Positions 35,890 through 46,197 are shown, counted from the first letter of the stretch. The stretch: DNA of 64,000 nt from Beijerinckiaceae bacterium (GCA_009773635.1 WSYC01000003.1:99106-163105), one strand, 5' to 3'. Notes: a model not told the origin generated them from the letters alone. Numbers and translations: made by a program.

Positions 35890-36915
35890 ATGCCCGCCAA
35901 ACCCTTCCTTGCCACCTTCTCCGATTCATTGCCGAAACGGCCACCGATCTGGCTGATGCGGCAGGCGGGGCGCTACCTTGCCGAATATCGGGCGATCCGG
36001 GCAAAGGCGTCGAGTTTCCTTGATTTCTGTTACACACCGGAGCTTGCGATCGAAGCGACGCTGCAACCCATCCAGCGCTTCGGGTTCGATGCAGCAATTA
36101 TCTTTTCGGACATTCTGGTGATCCCGGATGCGCTTGGGCAGGGCGTACGCTTTGTGGAAGGCGAAGGCCCTCGCCTTGATGCGCTCGAGGATCGGGCAGC
36201 AATCGAAGCGCTGGCTGGGACGCTCGACCTCGACAAGCTGGAACCGGTCTACGCAGCCTTGCGCGGCGTCAAGGCAACCCTGCCGCCCGAAACAACGTTG
36301 ATCGGCTTCTGCGGTGCTCCCTGGACGCTGGCGACCTATATGATCGGCGGCCGGGGCACGCCGGATCAGGCACCTGCCCGAGCCTTCGCTTACCGGGACA
36401 GGGAAGGTTTTTCTCTGTTGATCGACAGGTTGGTTGAAGCCTGCATCCTTCATCTCGTCCGGCAGATCGAGGCTGGCGCGGAAGCGGTTCAGATTTTCGA
36501 TTCGTGGGCAGGAACACTTCCCGAAGCGGAATTTCTGGTCTGGAGCCAGCAGCCGATCGCGCGGATCATCAGGGGTGTGAAGGCACAATTCCCGACTGTG
36601 CCGATCATTGCTTTTCCACGCGGTATCGCCGGGGGTTTTTCAGGCTTTATCCGGGAGACCGGCGCCGATGCGATCAGCCTTGATACTGCTGCACGGCTGT
36701 CGGAAGCGCGTGCATCCATCCCCGCAAATGTTGTCACGCAGGGCAATCTCGATCCGCTCGTGCTGATCGCCGGCGGTGCAGCGCTTGATCTGGCGATCGA
36801 CCGCATTCTGGAGAGCACCCGCGGGACGCGCCACATTTTCAACCTTGGTCATGGCATTCTGCCGCAGACGCCGATTGCTCACGTCGAACGGTTGATCGAG
36901 CGGGTGCGGGGATGA
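35890..36915 (+). CDS. hemE: Uroporphyrinogen decarboxylase HemE
   Basis: HemE removes four carboxyl groups from uroporphyrinogen III to form coproporphyrinogen III in haem synthesis. The 341-residue barrel begins with the substrate-binding RPPIWLMRQAGRYLAEYR and has FDAAIIFSDILVIPDALG (catalytic Asp), LIGFCGAPWTLATYMIGG and FDSWAG. It has a good GAGGTTGGA site before the ATG. It is the first gene right of the predicted origin and overlaps hemJ, another haem enzyme. Confidence 0.98.
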   Translation: MPAKPFLATFSDSLPKRPPIWLMRQAGRYLAEYRAIRAKASSFLDFCYTPELAIEATLQPIQRFGFDAAIIFSDILVIPDALGQGVRFVEGEGPRLDALEDRAAIEALAGTLDLDKLEPVYAALRGVKATLPPETTLIGFCGAPWTLATYMIGGRGTPDQAPARAFAYRDREGFSLLIDRLVEACILHLVRQIEAGAEAVQIFDSWAGTLPEAEFLVWSQQPIARIIRGVKAQFPTVPIIAFPRGIAGGFSGFIRETGADAISLDTAARLSEARASIPANVVTQGNLDPLVLIAGGAALDLAIDRILESTRGTRHIFNLGHGILPQTPIAHVERLIERVRG

Positions 36916-37337
36916 TGGATCTCTGGATCAAGGCGCTGCATGTCATCGCGGTGATCTCATGGATGGCGGGACTGCTCTATCTGCCCCGGCTGTTTGTCTA
37001 TCATGCCGGTGAAGGCGTGAGGTCCGAAGCGAGCGAACGCTTCAAGGTGATGGAACGCAAGCTTTTCCGGTTCATCATGCGGCCGGCGATGACCGTTGCC
37101 TGGATCACTGGGCTTTGGCTTGCATGGTCAAGCTTCGCGTTCAAGGGTGGCTGGCTGCATGCGAAGCTGCTGTTCGTGGTGTTGCTCACGGTCCACCACG
37201 TCTTTCAGGGCCGCTGGCTCCGGGAATTTGATCGGGATGAGCGGCAGCGATCGCATCGGTTTTTCCGGTTTCAGAACGAAGTTCCGACCCTGTTGATGAT
37301 CGGGATCGTGATCTTCGTTATCGTCAAGCCGTTCTAG
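36912..37337 (+). CDS. hemJ: Protoporphyrinogen oxidase HemJ
   Basis: HemJ oxidises protoporphyrinogen IX to protoporphyrin IX in the membrane. The 141-residue product has four hydrophobic helices and the conserved His of KALHVIAVISWMAGLLYLPRLFVYH (shown here as LHVIAVISWMAGLLYLPRLF) and the VLLTVHHVFQGRWL region. The ATG overlaps the hemE stop (ATGATG; a start three bases later is equally possible). Placement right after hemE fits a haem operon beside the origin, as in other alphaproteobacteria. Confidence 0.95.
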   Translation: MMDLWIKALHVIAVISWMAGLLYLPRLFVYHAGEGVRSEASERFKVMERKLFRFIMRPAMTVAWITGLWLAWSSFAFKGGWLHAKLLFVVLLTVHHVFQGRWLREFDRDERQRSHRFFRFQNEVPTLLMIGIVIFVIVKPF

Positions 37338-37578
37338 CGTCCAGGCATCCGGAATGGCTGCGCTCAAGGACGGGCTTGTCCTGCCCGTAAAAACGCGCTA
37401 ACGAAGCGCTCGCGAAGCCTTCCCCCTTCCTGCGGCGGGCCTTGCATGCGTGCATCATCCACGATGGTTGCGCCCTCCAGATCACATTCGAACCCTTACA
37501 GATCTGGAAATCTTGCGTCTTTCCCCTCTTTCTGGCCGGAGCCTTCCGGCTGTCCTCTCTAAGCCAAGGTAGTTATCG
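37338..37578 (+). other. rho leader region, pyrimidine-rich with a hairpin
   Basis: The 241 bases before rho hold no gene. From 37,418 on there are C- and T-rich, G-poor runs (CCTTCCCCCTTCC, CTTTCCCCTCTTTC) that resemble a Rho-loading region, and a perfect hairpin GCCGGA-GCCT-TCCGGC at 37,535-37,550 without a T-tract. In E. coli, rho is self-attenuated through such a leader; the same may hold here, by inference. An AAGGTAG site precedes the rho ATG. Confidence 0.4.
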
Positions 37579-38844
37579 ATGCCGGAGATCAAGCTTCACG
37601 ACCTCAAGCGCAAGTCGCCCACCGAGCTCCTGAGCTTTGCGGAGACGCTCGAGGTTGAGGGTGCCAGCACCATGCGCAAGCAGGAGCTGATGTTCGCGAT
37701 CCTGAAGCAGCTTGCCGCCAACGATACCGAAATCATCGGCGAGGGCGTCGTCGAGGTGTTGCAGGACGGGTTCGCTTTCCTGCGTTCACCGGACGCGAAT
37801 TATCTCGCCGGCCCTGATGACATCTACATCTCACCGGCGCAGATTCGCCGGTTCTCGTTGCGCACAGGTGATACGGTCGAAGGCCTGATCCGCTCTCCGC
37901 GGGATGGCGAGCGCTATTTTGCGCTGCTGAAGGTCAATACGATCAATTTCGAGGATCCGGAAAAAACCCGCCACAAGGTTCACTTTGATAACCTGACACC
38001 GCTCTATCCGGACCAGCGCCTCAAGCTTGAGCATGGTGATCCCACCCGCAAGGACATGTCCTCGCGCGTGATCGATATCGTCTCGCCGATCGGCAAGGGC
38101 CAACGCGCGCTGATCGTTGCGCCGCCGCGTACCGGCAAGACCGTGCTGCTGCAGAACATCGCGCAATCCATCACGACCAATCATCCCGAGTGCTATCTCA
38201 TCGTGCTGCTGATCGACGAGCGGCCGGAAGAAGTTACGGACATGCAGCGCTCCGTGCGCGGCGAAGTCGTCTCGTCGACCTTCGATGAGCCGGCGACGCG
38301 GCACGTGCAAGTTGCCGAGATGGTCATTGAAAAAGCCAAGCGTCTGGTCGAGCACGGGCGCGATGTCGTCATCCTCCTCGATTCGATTACGCGCCTTGGC
38401 CGCGCCTATAACACCGTCGTGCCGTCTTCCGGCAAGGTGCTCACCGGCGGTGTCGATGCGAACGCACTCCAGCGCCCGAAGCGCTTCTTCGGTGCCGCCC
38501 GCAACATCGAGGAAGGCGGTTCGCTGACGATCATCGCGACCGCGCTGATCGATACCGGCAGCCGTATGGACGAAGTCATCTTCGAGGAGTTCAAGGGCAC
38601 CGGCAATTCGGAAATCGTGCTCGACCGCAAGGTGGCTGACAAGCGCGTCTTCCCGGCGCTCGACATTCTCAAGTCCGGCACCCGCAAGGAAGAGCTCATC
38701 ACCCCGCGCGAGCAGCTGCAGAAGACCTACGTCCTGCGCCGCATTCTCAACCCGATGGGTCCGCAGGATGCGATCGAGTTCCTGCTCGACAAGCTGCGCC
38801 AGACCAAACAGAACAGCGAATTCTTCGAGTCGATGAACACCTGA
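37579..38844 (+). CDS. rho: Transcription termination factor Rho
   Basis: Rho is the hexameric RNA helicase that terminates transcription. The 421-residue protein has the N-terminal Rho_N and cold-shock RNA-binding domains ([36 protein letters not shown]), Walker [12 protein letters not shown] near residue 183, the Q-loop region and Walker [17 protein letters not shown]. The C-terminus [20 protein letters not shown] is conserved. It follows the haem genes with a long leader and precedes mnmE by 35 bases. Confidence 0.98.
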   Translation: MPEIKLHDLKRKSPTELLSFAETLEVEGASTMRKQELMFAILKQLAANDTEIIGEGVVEVLQDGFAFLRSPDANYLAGPDDIYISPAQIRRFSLRTGDTVEGLIRSPRDGERYFALLKVNTINFEDPEKTRHKVHFDNLTPLYPDQRLKLEHGDPTRKDMSSRVIDIVSPIGKGQRALIVAPPRTGKTVLLQNIAQSITTNHPECYLIVLLIDERPEEVTDMQRSVRGEVVSSTFDEPATRHVQVAEMVIEKAKRLVEHGRDVVILLDSITRLGRAYNTVVPSSGKVLTGGVDANALQRPKRFFGAARNIEEGGSLTIIATALIDTGSRMDEVIFEEFKGTGNSEIVLDRKVADKRVFPALDILKSGTRKEELITPREQLQKTYVLRRILNPMGPQDAIEFLLDKLRQTKQNSEFFESMNT

Positions 38845-38879
38845 CCAACGCCCTTGGCACCTGATCGCTGGAGCGAACG

Positions 38880-40190
38880 ATGGCGTCCGATACCATCTTT
38901 GCGCTGAGCACCGGCGGCGGCGCGGCGGGCATCGCCATCATCCGCATTTCCGGGCCGCGGACGAAGGATGTGCTCCGGGAGTTCGCGGGCGATGTGCCAC
39001 CGGCCCGGCAAGCCGCACTCCGGCAGATTGCAGATCCTGCAACCGGTGCGGCAATCGATTCGGGTGTGATCCTGTTTTTCCCCGGGCCGAACAGTTTCAC
39101 CGGCGAGGATCTGGCGGAACTGCAGGTTCACGGCAGCCTTGCCGTAATCCGGCACCTCCTGAGATGCCTTGGCGAGCAGCTGGGCTTGCGCGCCGCGGAT
39201 GCTGGCGAATTCACCTACCGCGCCTTCCTGAACGGCAAGATGGATCTTGTTGCGGTCGAGGCACTCGGTGATCTCCTCTCGGCAGAGACAGAGGCGCAGG
39301 CACGTCTGACCCGGATCTACCAACGGAACTTGCGCCAGGCAGCCGCGACATGGCGGGAATCGCTTCTGTCCGTGCTCGGCCTGACCGAGGCCAGTATCGA
39401 TTTTGTCGACGAAGGTGATATCGATTCCGAGATCGATTCGATAGCGGAACAAGAAATCGTCCAGCTTCAGCAGGAGATTCGCGGCGCGATCTCTGGCCTC
39501 GCCACCGCAGAACGGATTCGTCGGGGCTACCGCATCGCGATTCTCGGACCGCCCAATGCCGGAAAATCGAGCCTGATCAACTCACTTGCACAGCGCGACG
39601 TCGCGATCACCTCGTCAATCCCCGGCACAACACGCGATACGATCGAGGTTCATCTCGATCTCATGGGTCTGCCGGTCGTCTTGATTGATACGGCAGGTCT
39701 CCGGGAAAGCACAGACGAGCTGGAAAGCGAAGGTATCACGCGGGCCTATTCCGCTGCGCGCGATGCTGATCTGGTACTCTGGCTGTCACCGACGGATTGT
39801 CCGGTGCCGAGCCCGTTCGAGCGCGCCCTGCTGGTTCTTTCGAAATCCGATGCGATCGATTCGCCGCCGATTTCCTCAATTCATTCTCCGGTCATTTCGA
39901 TCAAGACATCATCGGGGCTTGATGATCTGATTGCAGCCATGCACCAGAGGGCAGCGCTGTCTCTCAACCTTGATGCGGATGCTGTGCTTGTTGCCCATAC
40001 CAGGCAAGCCGGGGAACTTCATGCCGCGGCTGAAGCGTTGGGCCGGTCGCTGTCATTCGGTGCCGGCTCGCTCGAGTTGCGGGCAGAAGAGCTTCGCGTT
40101 GCGCAACGTTCGCTGGATCGATTGACCGGGCGCATCAGTCCCGATGAAATTCTCGGAGCGATCTTCTCGCGGTTCTGCATCGGCAAGTAG
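38880..40190 (+). CDS. mnmE: tRNA modification GTPase MnmE
   Basis: MnmE works with MnmG to place (carboxymethyl)aminomethyl groups on U34 of tRNAs. The 436-residue protein has the N-terminal formyl-THF-binding domain ([22 protein letters not shown], shown as [19 protein letters not shown]), the G domain with Walker [15 protein letters not shown] at about 222-235 and DTAGLRES, and the essential C-terminal CxGK (FCIGK). The G4 motif reads LSKSDAID (normally NKxD), a common variant in alphaproteobacteria. A parS site lies in the 32-base gap to mnmG. Confidence 0.96.
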   Translation: MASDTIFALSTGGGAAGIAIIRISGPRTKDVLREFAGDVPPARQAALRQIADPATGAAIDSGVILFFPGPNSFTGEDLAELQVHGSLAVIRHLLRCLGEQLGLRAADAGEFTYRAFLNGKMDLVAVEALGDLLSAETEAQARLTRIYQRNLRQAAATWRESLLSVLGLTEASIDFVDEGDIDSEIDSIAEQEIVQLQQEIRGAISGLATAERIRRGYRIAILGPPNAGKSSLINSLAQRDVAITSSIPGTTRDTIEVHLDLMGLPVVLIDTAGLRESTDELESEGITRAYSAARDADLVLWLSPTDCPVPSPFERALLVLSKSDAIDSPPISSIHSPVISIKTSSGLDDLIAAMHQRAALSLNLDADAVLVAHTRQAGELHAAAEALGRSLSFGAGSLELRAEELRVAQRSLDRLTGRISPDEILGAIFSRFCIGK

Positions 40191-40197
40191 GGAGGGA

Positions 40198-40213
40198 TGT
40201 TTCACGTGAAACA
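40198..40213. promoter_or_regulatory. parS centromere site 1
   Basis: Exact 16-base palindrome TGTTTCACGTGAAACA, extended by one base pair (A..T), in the gap between mnmE and mnmG. This is the canonical ParB-binding parS sequence found across bacteria. parA and parB are 2.6 and 3.4 kb downstream. Confidence 0.96.
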
Positions 40214-40222
40214 TGTGAAGCG

Positions 40223-42109
40223 ATGAAGGGCTTGAACGCGGCGCGACATGCATTTGACGTTGTCGTTGTCGGCGGTGGTCATGCCGGCACGGAAGCAGCC
40301 GGGGCCGCGGCGCGAATGGGAGCGCGCGTTGCACTGGTCACGCACTCGCGGGAGACGATCGGCGTGATGTCGTGCAATCCTGCCATAGGCGGCCTTGGCA
40401 AAGGCCATCTCGTCCGAGAGATCGATGCGCTCGACGGATTGATGGCGCGGGCGATTGACCGTGCTGGCATCCATTTCAAGCTTCTCAACCGTAGCAAAGG
40501 ACCGGCGGTACGGGGTCCGCGTGCACAGGCAGATCGAAAGCTTTACCGGTCGGCGATCCAGGACCTGCTTCAGCAGCAAGGCGACATCCACATCCTGGAA
40601 GGCGAGGTCACCGATCTCGCGATCAAAGATGGGTGCGTGACCGGCGTTGTTGTCGATCGCTTGGGAGAGATTGCTTGCGGTGCTGTTGTCCTGACGACTG
40701 GCACGTTTTTACGTGGCGTCATCCATATCGGGATGGAACGCGAGGCTGGAGGGCGGGTTGGCGAGAAGCCAGCTAACGCGCTTTCCAATCGACTGATGGC
40801 CCTGGGGCTGAGGCTCGGGCGGTTGAAGACCGGGACACCGGCGCGTCTGGATGGCCGAACGATTGATTGGGGCGCTTGTGAATCTCAAACTGGCGATTCG
40901 CCTCCGGAACCATTTTCGACCCTGACGGAACAGATCACGAATCCCCAGATCGTGTGCGGTATCACGAAAACAACCACAGCCACGCATACCATTGTGCGGG
41001 ATAGTCTCGGGCAATCGGCGATGTACGCGGGCACCATTGAGGGACGCGGCCCTCGATATTGCCCTTCGATCGAAGACAAGGTTGTTCGGTTTTCGGATCG
41101 GGATTCTCATCAGATCTTTCTTGAGCCGGAGGGTTTGGACGACCCCACGGTCTATCCAAACGGATTGTCAACGTCGCTGCCTGCTGCTGTTCAGGATGCA
41201 ATCTTTGCCTCTATTCCGGGGTTGGAGCGTGCGCGCATTCTCCGTTACGGCTATGCGATTGAATATGATTTCGTCGATCCTCGCCAGTTGTCGCCGACCC
41301 TCGAATTGTCCGGCGTTTCAGGGCTGTTTCTGGCTGGCCAGATCAATGGCACAACTGGATACGAGGAGGCAGGCGGGCAAGGCCTTGTCGCCGGGCTCAA
41401 TGCGGCCCGGCGCGCGGGCGGCAGCGATGGGATCGTGATGTCGCGGGGGGAGAGTTATCTGGGTGTCATGATCGACGATCTTACCCGGCTGGGCGTAACG
41501 GAGCCGTACCGCATGTTTACGTCGAGGGCCGAGTACCGGCTTTCGCTCAGAGCGGATAACGCCGACATTCGACTTACCGACCGCGGCATCGGCTGGGGTT
41601 GCGTCAGCTCCGAGCGCGCCCGAGCCTTTCGAGCAAAAGTGGCAGTTCTGGATCGATATCGAGCGGCTCTCACAGCAATCAACCTCAGTCCGAATGAGCT
41701 TGAACGTTATGGGATCCATGTCAATACGGACGGCCAACGCCGCGACGGCGCGACGCTGTTGGCCCTGCCTGACATTACGTTCCCGGATCTTGTTCGGGTC
41801 GACCCGATGCTGGCAGAATGCCCGACCTGGGCGTGCGATTTGCTATCCACTGAAGCCAAGTACAGCGTCTACCTTGATCGGCAGCGGGATGACATTGCTC
41901 GCCTGAAGAGTGAACAAGCGGTGGTGATCCCTGAAGCCTTTGAATTCGATCGTCTTGTTGGATTGTCGACGGAAGTGCGTGAGAAGCTCATCCGCAGCCG
42001 CCCACGAACGGTTGCTGATGCCGGAATGATCGAAGGCATGACGCCGTCTGCACTGGTGCTTCTCGCCGCGTCGCTGCGGCGTAAGGAGAGTACTCTTGTC
42101 AAAGGCTAG
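40223..42109 (+). CDS. mnmG: tRNA uridine-5-carboxymethylaminomethyl modification enzyme MnmG (GidA)
   Basis: MnmG (628 residues) is the FAD-dependent partner of MnmE. The FAD-binding [17 protein letters not shown] starts near residue 17, followed by the family motif [21 protein letters not shown] (first part [17 protein letters not shown]) and [28 protein letters not shown] and [17 protein letters not shown] are also present, and the C-terminal helical domain is complete. Codon use is a little more AT-rich than in the flanks, as seen in other origin-proximal genes here. It overlaps the rsmG start by 14 bases. Confidence 0.98.
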   Translation: MKGLNAARHAFDVVVVGGGHAGTEAAGAAARMGARVALVTHSRETIGVMSCNPAIGGLGKGHLVREIDALDGLMARAIDRAGIHFKLLNRSKGPAVRGPRAQADRKLYRSAIQDLLQQQGDIHILEGEVTDLAIKDGCVTGVVVDRLGEIACGAVVLTTGTFLRGVIHIGMEREAGGRVGEKPANALSNRLMALGLRLGRLKTGTPARLDGRTIDWGACESQTGDSPPEPFSTLTEQITNPQIVCGITKTTTATHTIVRDSLGQSAMYAGTIEGRGPRYCPSIEDKVVRFSDRDSHQIFLEPEGLDDPTVYPNGLSTSLPAAVQDAIFASIPGLERARILRYGYAIEYDFVDPRQLSPTLELSGVSGLFLAGQINGTTGYEEAGGQGLVAGLNAARRAGGSDGIVMSRGESYLGVMIDDLTRLGVTEPYRMFTSRAEYRLSLRADNADIRLTDRGIGWGCVSSERARAFRAKVAVLDRYRAALTAINLSPNELERYGIHVNTDGQRRDGATLLALPDITFPDLVRVDPMLAECPTWACDLLSTEAKYSVYLDRQRDDIARLKSEQAVVIPEAFEFDRLVGLSTEVREKLIRSRPRTVADAGMIEGMTPSALVLLAASLRRKESTLVKG

Positions 42110-42749
42110 ATCGACCGTTCTGGCGGCGTCCGGGCGGGAACGGACGCTTGAAGCCTTGGGCGACTCAGGTGTTTCACGTGAAACATTGGCGCGCCTCGAA
42201 GCCTATGTCGCTTTGTTGCTCCAGTGGCAGCAGCGGATAAATCTGATATCGCCGACGACGATCCCTGACATCTGGACGCGCCACATTCTCGATTCCGCAC
42301 AATTGCATCACCTGCGGCCGGATGCGCGGCGATGGGCCGATCTGGGCTCCGGTGGCGGGCTTCCCGGTATCGTCATAGCTTGTCTACTGGCAGAGAAAGC
42401 GGATGGTGAGATCCATCTGATCGAAAGCAACGGCAAGAAAGCCGCATTTTTGCGGCATGTCTCGACTTCACTCGCGCTCCCGGCCGTGATTCACGCGGTA
42501 CGGATCGAGGATGCCGTTCCCAGGTTGCCGCAGACCGATGTTGTCACGGCCCGCGCATTGGCGCCACTGACTGATCTTCTCCGTTTTTCCAATCTCCTGT
42601 TGAAAAGCGGGGCTGTCGGACTCTTTCCGAAGGGTCGTGATGTCGAAGAGGAATTGACCACAGCACGTCTTAACTGGCACTTCTCATCAAGGCTTCATGC
42701 CAGCGTAACCGATCCGGAGGCGCGGATCGTCGAAATTTCGATGATCTGA
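42096..42749 (+). CDS. rsmG: 16S rRNA (guanine(527)-N7)-methyltransferase RsmG
   Basis: RsmG methylates G527 of 16S rRNA with SAM; its loss gives low-level streptomycin resistance in many bacteria. The 217-residue protein has the SAM loop [16 protein letters not shown] near residue 80, preceded by [11 protein letters not shown]. The start is TTG with AAGGAG seven bases upstream, overlapping mnmG; no better ATG exists before the conserved region. Codons 25-30 (GVSRET) are encoded by a perfect parS site, so the protein sequence there is shaped by the centromere. Confidence 0.95.
   Translation: MSKARSTVLAASGRERTLEALGDSGVSRETLARLEAYVALLLQWQQRINLISPTTIPDIWTRHILDSAQLHHLRPDARRWADLGSGGGLPGIVIACLLAEKADGEIHLIESNGKKAAFLRHVSTSLALPAVIHAVRIEDAVPRLPQTDVVTARALAPLTDLLRFSNLLLKSGAVGLFPKGRDVEEELTTARLNWHFSSRLHASVTDPEARIVEISMI
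42170..42185. promoter_or_regulatory. parS centromere site 2, inside the rsmG coding region
   Basis: A second exact copy of TGTTTCACGTGAAACA, 2.0 kb from the first, lying within the reading frame of rsmG, where it encodes VSRET. Dual use of these bases for ParB binding and for protein is known near other bacterial origins. parA starts about 630 bases downstream. Confidence 0.96.
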
Positions 42750-42818
42750 GATCGCTATTCAGGCCGGTTTTCAGTTTTGTAGTCGTTAACGTGATGAAAT
42801 CACGAGGGAAACCTGCCA

Positions 42819-43619
42819 ATGCATCCGAGGGTCCTGACCGTTGCGAACCAAAAGGGTGGCGTTGGCAAAACAACGACTGCCATCAATCTGGGGACTGCGC
42901 TTGCCGCGATCGGTGAGAGAGTGCTGTTGATTGATCTCGATCCGCAGGGAAACGCGTCGACCGGTCTTGGTGTCGAAGTGCGCGCGCGGAAACTCTCGAC
43001 CTATGATGTCTTGCTCGGCGACGCCACGATCGCGGATGCCGCCGTGGCAACAGATGTCCCCCGGGTTTCGATCGTGCCGGCGACGATGGATCTCCTCGGC
43101 GCCGAGATTACGCTGGCGACACAGAAGGATCGCACACATCGGTTGAAGCACGCGATCGATGCTCTCGGGGGGCCGGACGGCAGTTTCCCCTACACCTATA
43201 TCCTTATCGACTGCCCGCCATCGTTGAACCTGCTGACCGTGAACGCCATGGCGGCCGCCAACGGTATCCTGGTGCCGTTACAATGCGAATTCTTCGCACT
43301 CGAAGGGTTGAGCCAGCTTCTGAAAACCATCGAGCAGGTGCGGAGCAGCATCAATCCCGAGCTTGAAATCCACGGGGTTGTCCTGACAATGTTTGATCCC
43401 CGGAATAATCTGGCCAATCAGGTCATTCGCGATGTCCGGCAGTTTCTGGGCACCAAGGTCTTCGAGACGGTCATTCCGCGCAATGTGCGGGTATCCGAAG
43501 CACCGTCATACGGAAAACCCGTGCTCCTCTACGATCTGAAGTGCGCCGGCAGCCAGGCCTATCTCAAGCTTGCATCCGAGATCATCCAGCGTGAGCGCCT
43601 GCTTCTGGCTGCCGAATAG
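42819..43619 (+). CDS. parA: Chromosome partitioning ATPase ParA
   Basis: ParA (266 residues) is the deviant Walker-A ATPase that moves ParB-parS complexes apart on the nucleoid. The motif VANQKGGVGKTTTAIN lies at about residues 8-23, with DLDPQGNASTGLG following and IDCPPSLNLLTVNAM later. The size and ending mark it as chromosomal (Soj type), not a plasmid ParA with an N-terminal DNA-binding domain. An ATCACGAGGGAAACC region gives a fair ribosome-binding site. It is 16 bases from parB. Confidence 0.98.
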   Translation: MHPRVLTVANQKGGVGKTTTAINLGTALAAIGERVLLIDLDPQGNASTGLGVEVRARKLSTYDVLLGDATIADAAVATDVPRVSIVPATMDLLGAEITLATQKDRTHRLKHAIDALGGPDGSFPYTYILIDCPPSLNLLTVNAMAAANGILVPLQCEFFALEGLSQLLKTIEQVRSSINPELEIHGVVLTMFDPRNNLANQVIRDVRQFLGTKVFETVIPRNVRVSEAPSYGKPVLLYDLKCAGSQAYLKLASEIIQRERLLLAAE

Positions 43620-43635
43620 GGACGGGGAGAACACC

Positions 43636-44535
43636 ATGGCCGATGACAATCCGCGGATGCGTCTTGGGCGCGGCCTTGCGGCCCTGCTGGGCGATGTGGG
43701 AACCGAGACGGCAGCTGAGGCGCGCAATCGCGCGCAACGGCGCGTGCCCATCGAGTTTCTGCGACCGAATCCGCTCAATCCCCGCCAGACCTTTCCTGAA
43801 GTCGAGCTGGAGGAGCTTGCCGCTTCGATTCGGGAGCGTGACATTATCCAACCCATTATCGTCCGGGGTGTTTCCGGCGTTGCGGACGCCTTTGAGATTA
43901 TCGCCGGTGAACGGCGCTGGCGAGCGGCTCAGCGCGCGGGTCTGCATGATGTTCCCGTTGTCATTGTTGAGGCGGATGACCGGCAGGCGCTTGAGTTTGC
44001 GATCATCGAGAACATCCAGCGGGCAGATCTGAACCCGCTCGATGAGGCGAGAGGCTACGAAAATCTCGTCGCGCAGTTCGGCTATACGCAGAACGATCTT
44101 GCCAAGATCATGGGGAAGAGCCGCAGCCACGTGACGAATACGTTGCGGCTGTCGCGGCTGCCCGAGGGCGTGAAGCAGAAGGTTGTCTCCGGAGCGCTCT
44201 CTGCAGGGCATGCGCGTGCACTGTTGGCGGTTTCGGATCCGGATCTGATTGCAAAACGTGTTATTGATCAAGGCCTTACGGTTCGTGATGTCGAACGGAT
44301 TGCTCAGCGCGAATCCGAATCACCCGATGAAGCGACCCGCAAGCCGCGCAAGGCCCTTGAACGGGATGCCGATACCGCAGCGCTGGAAAAGCGGTTGTCG
44401 GAACTCCTCGGCCTTGAGGTGTCCGTTGAGCATCGGGGCGACAAGGGTGGGGCGATCCGGATCAAGTACCGCACCCTCGAACAACTTGAAGCGCTGAGCC
44501 ACAAGCTTGCCCAGGCGGGTTCAGCGACGACGTGA
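43636..44535 (+). CDS. parB: Chromosome partitioning protein ParB
   Basis: ParB (299 residues) binds parS and spreads using CTP. The N-terminus has the ParA-stimulating RLGRGLAALLGD. The CTPase region shows PNPLNPRQTF, the box with GERRWRAAQRAG, and FAIIENIQRADLNPLDEARGY (given as IIENIQRADLNPLDEARGY). The helix-turn-helix follows (QNDLAKIMGKSRSHVTNTL) and the C-terminal dimer domain ends the protein. The conserved start MADDNPRMRLG is used; a longer frame overlaps parA. Its 3' end overlaps holA by 15 bases, tail to tail. Confidence 0.98.
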   Translation: MADDNPRMRLGRGLAALLGDVGTETAAEARNRAQRRVPIEFLRPNPLNPRQTFPEVELEELAASIRERDIIQPIIVRGVSGVADAFEIIAGERRWRAAQRAGLHDVPVVIVEADDRQALEFAIIENIQRADLNPLDEARGYENLVAQFGYTQNDLAKIMGKSRSHVTNTLRLSRLPEGVKQKVVSGALSAGHARALLAVSDPDLIAKRVIDQGLTVRDVERIAQRESESPDEATRKPRKALERDADTAALEKRLSELLGLEVSVEHRGDKGGAIRIKYRTLEQLEALSHKLAQAGSATT

Positions 44536-45537
44536 CGCCAGTGCAATAGACCAGAGCGCGCGCACAGCGATGGTCTCTTCCAGCGCTGGCGTACGCCGTG
44601 TCTGCTCCTGTGCGACGGCCAGGGTGTCGATCGCTTTTCCAAGCATCGGCAAGTCCCAGCGCATCGCCTGGTTGCGAACGCGATCCTGCCGCCGAAAGAA
44701 GATGCGTTCGCTGCGCATTGCGGTCTCGATCGATCCAGCAGATCGGGCAATCGCCAACCGCCTCAGAAGCAGGGCGTGATTGAGTGACAGCGCCAGAAGG
44801 CCGGAGGCATTGATTCCCTCCCGAAACGATCGCAGCGCAACCGCTTCAATCTCTTCCAGCTTGCCGTCAAAGGCCCGATCGATGGGCTCACTGCCGGATT
44901 GATCGGAGGAGTCGGCGATCATGGCGTCGATATCCGCGACATCGATCACCAATTGCCCCTGACAATAAAGAACGAGCTTCTCGATCTCCATTTCAGACAG
45001 CGCGAAATCGGTGCCGAGCAGATCGGAGAGATAGGCACGGGCAACCGGCGTGATCGAGAGCCCGGCCGCGCGCGCGCGCGCGTCGATCAACTCCTGAAGA
45101 TCCTGCCGCGACGGCGGATAGCAGGTAATGGCCATGGCACTGGCGCTTTGTTCGAGCGCTACCCGGAGAGGCGATGTCTTCGTGAGTTCGTCTGCCTGGA
45201 AAATCACCGTCGAATCGATCGGCGGGACATCGACAACCGCTTGCCAGACGCTCTTCGAGAGTTTGCCGGCATGGCCAACGACAAGAATGCGCTTGCCGCC
45301 GAACATGCTGATGGCATTGGCTTCATCCAGCAGACGTCCGGGGTCTGCGTTGAGAGCCTCGGCGTCGAGATCCAGCACGCTCATCGCATCGGCATCAGGG
45401 CCGGAGAGCGTCGAGACCATCGCCCGGACGCGCGTGCGGACTGAGCCCTCGTCTGGTCCATGCACCAGAATTAGTGCGGTCGATTTGCACCCGGAGGTGA
45501 TGAAACGCTGGATATCGCCAGGCCGGATAATGGCCAT
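44521..45537 (-). CDS. holA: DNA polymerase III subunit delta HolA
   Basis: HolA is the clamp-loader subunit that opens the beta clamp. The 338-residue protein matches the family in ALILVHGPDEGSVRTRVRAM, LDEANAISMFGGKRILVVG and the C-terminal helical region LLLRRLAIARSAG. It converges on parB with a 15-base overlap and follows lptE at 12 bases, an order (leuS-lptE-holA) typical of many proteobacteria. Confidence 0.95.
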   Translation of the reverse strand: MAIIRPGDIQRFITSGCKSTALILVHGPDEGSVRTRVRAMVSTLSGPDADAMSVLDLDAEALNADPGRLLDEANAISMFGGKRILVVGHAGKLSKSVWQAVVDVPPIDSTVIFQADELTKTSPLRVALEQSASAMAITCYPPSRQDLQELIDARARAAGLSITPVARAYLSDLLGTDFALSEMEIEKLVLYCQGQLVIDVADIDAMIADSSDQSGSEPIDRAFDGKLEEIEAVALRSFREGINASGLLALSLNHALLLRRLAIARSAGSIETAMRSERIFFRRQDRVRNQAMRWDLPMLGKAIDTLAVAQEQTRRTPALEETIAVRALWSIALASRRR

Positions 45538-45549
45538 CGCTGTCGGCGC

Positions 45550-46149
45550 TCAGTTTTCTTCGCCGGGATTTGTTGCCGGCGTCTCGGGATCGGGCGCTGA
45601 AAGCGCGGGAACCACTCGGGGGCCGGTCATGGAATCACTGGCCAGTGCGGTGGTAATGATGATGCGCAGGCGTTCCGCGAGGGATTTCGCGACCTTTTCT
45701 TCGGCATCTCGTTCGGCACGAAGCGTTGCGAAGCGAAGCTGGGACCGGTCGAACGAGGCCGAAGCGAAGGTCTTTCCGGATGTGCGGATCTTTCCGCCCT
45801 GTTGCTGATCGAGCAGGACATAGACGGCCTCGATTTGCAGCGTCGCGATCTGCGCCCGGCCGGTCGAGGCGTCGATAATGCTGGAGGCCTTCGACTGTTG
45901 CGTCTTGATCTTGAGCAGATAGCGACTGTTGCGCGTGGGCGCAGCCCCACCAGTCAGCAGGAAGTCGAGCTCGGATTTCAGCTGATAGCCAAGGTATCCT
46001 TCAATGCGATCGACCGTCACCTGCGAGAGCTGGGCCGCTGTGCTGGATCCGTTGATGAGGTTCGGAGCATGCACGGGCTGGATGCAGCCACCAAGAAGCG
46101 CGGCCAGCAGCACAGGCGCTACCAGACGGGAGAGGCTCTTCCTGATCAT
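45550..46149 (-). CDS. lptE: LPS-assembly lipoprotein LptE
   Basis: LptE plugs the LptD barrel and helps insert lipopolysaccharide in the outer membrane. The 199-residue product has a lipoprotein signal peptide with lipobox LLGGC, giving acylated Cys22. The mature part fits LptE (VDRIEGYLGYQLKSELDFLL, RYLLKIKTQQSK, AEEKVAKSLAERLRIII). The conserved hydrophobic signal decides the start; a longer frame adds 15 residues before it. It follows leuS by 48 bases. Confidence 0.93.
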   Translation of the reverse strand: MIRKSLSRLVAPVLLAALLGGCIQPVHAPNLINGSSTAAQLSQVTVDRIEGYLGYQLKSELDFLLTGGAAPTRNSRYLLKIKTQQSKASSIIDASTGRAQIATLQIEAVYVLLDQQQGGKIRTSGKTFASASFDRSQLRFATLRAERDAEEKVAKSLAERLRIIITTALASDSMTGPRVVPALSAPDPETPATNPGEEN

Positions 46150-46197
46150 GGGTGTATCCTTCCCTAGCAGCGCCCCGTCCGAGGGGCGAAGCATGCG

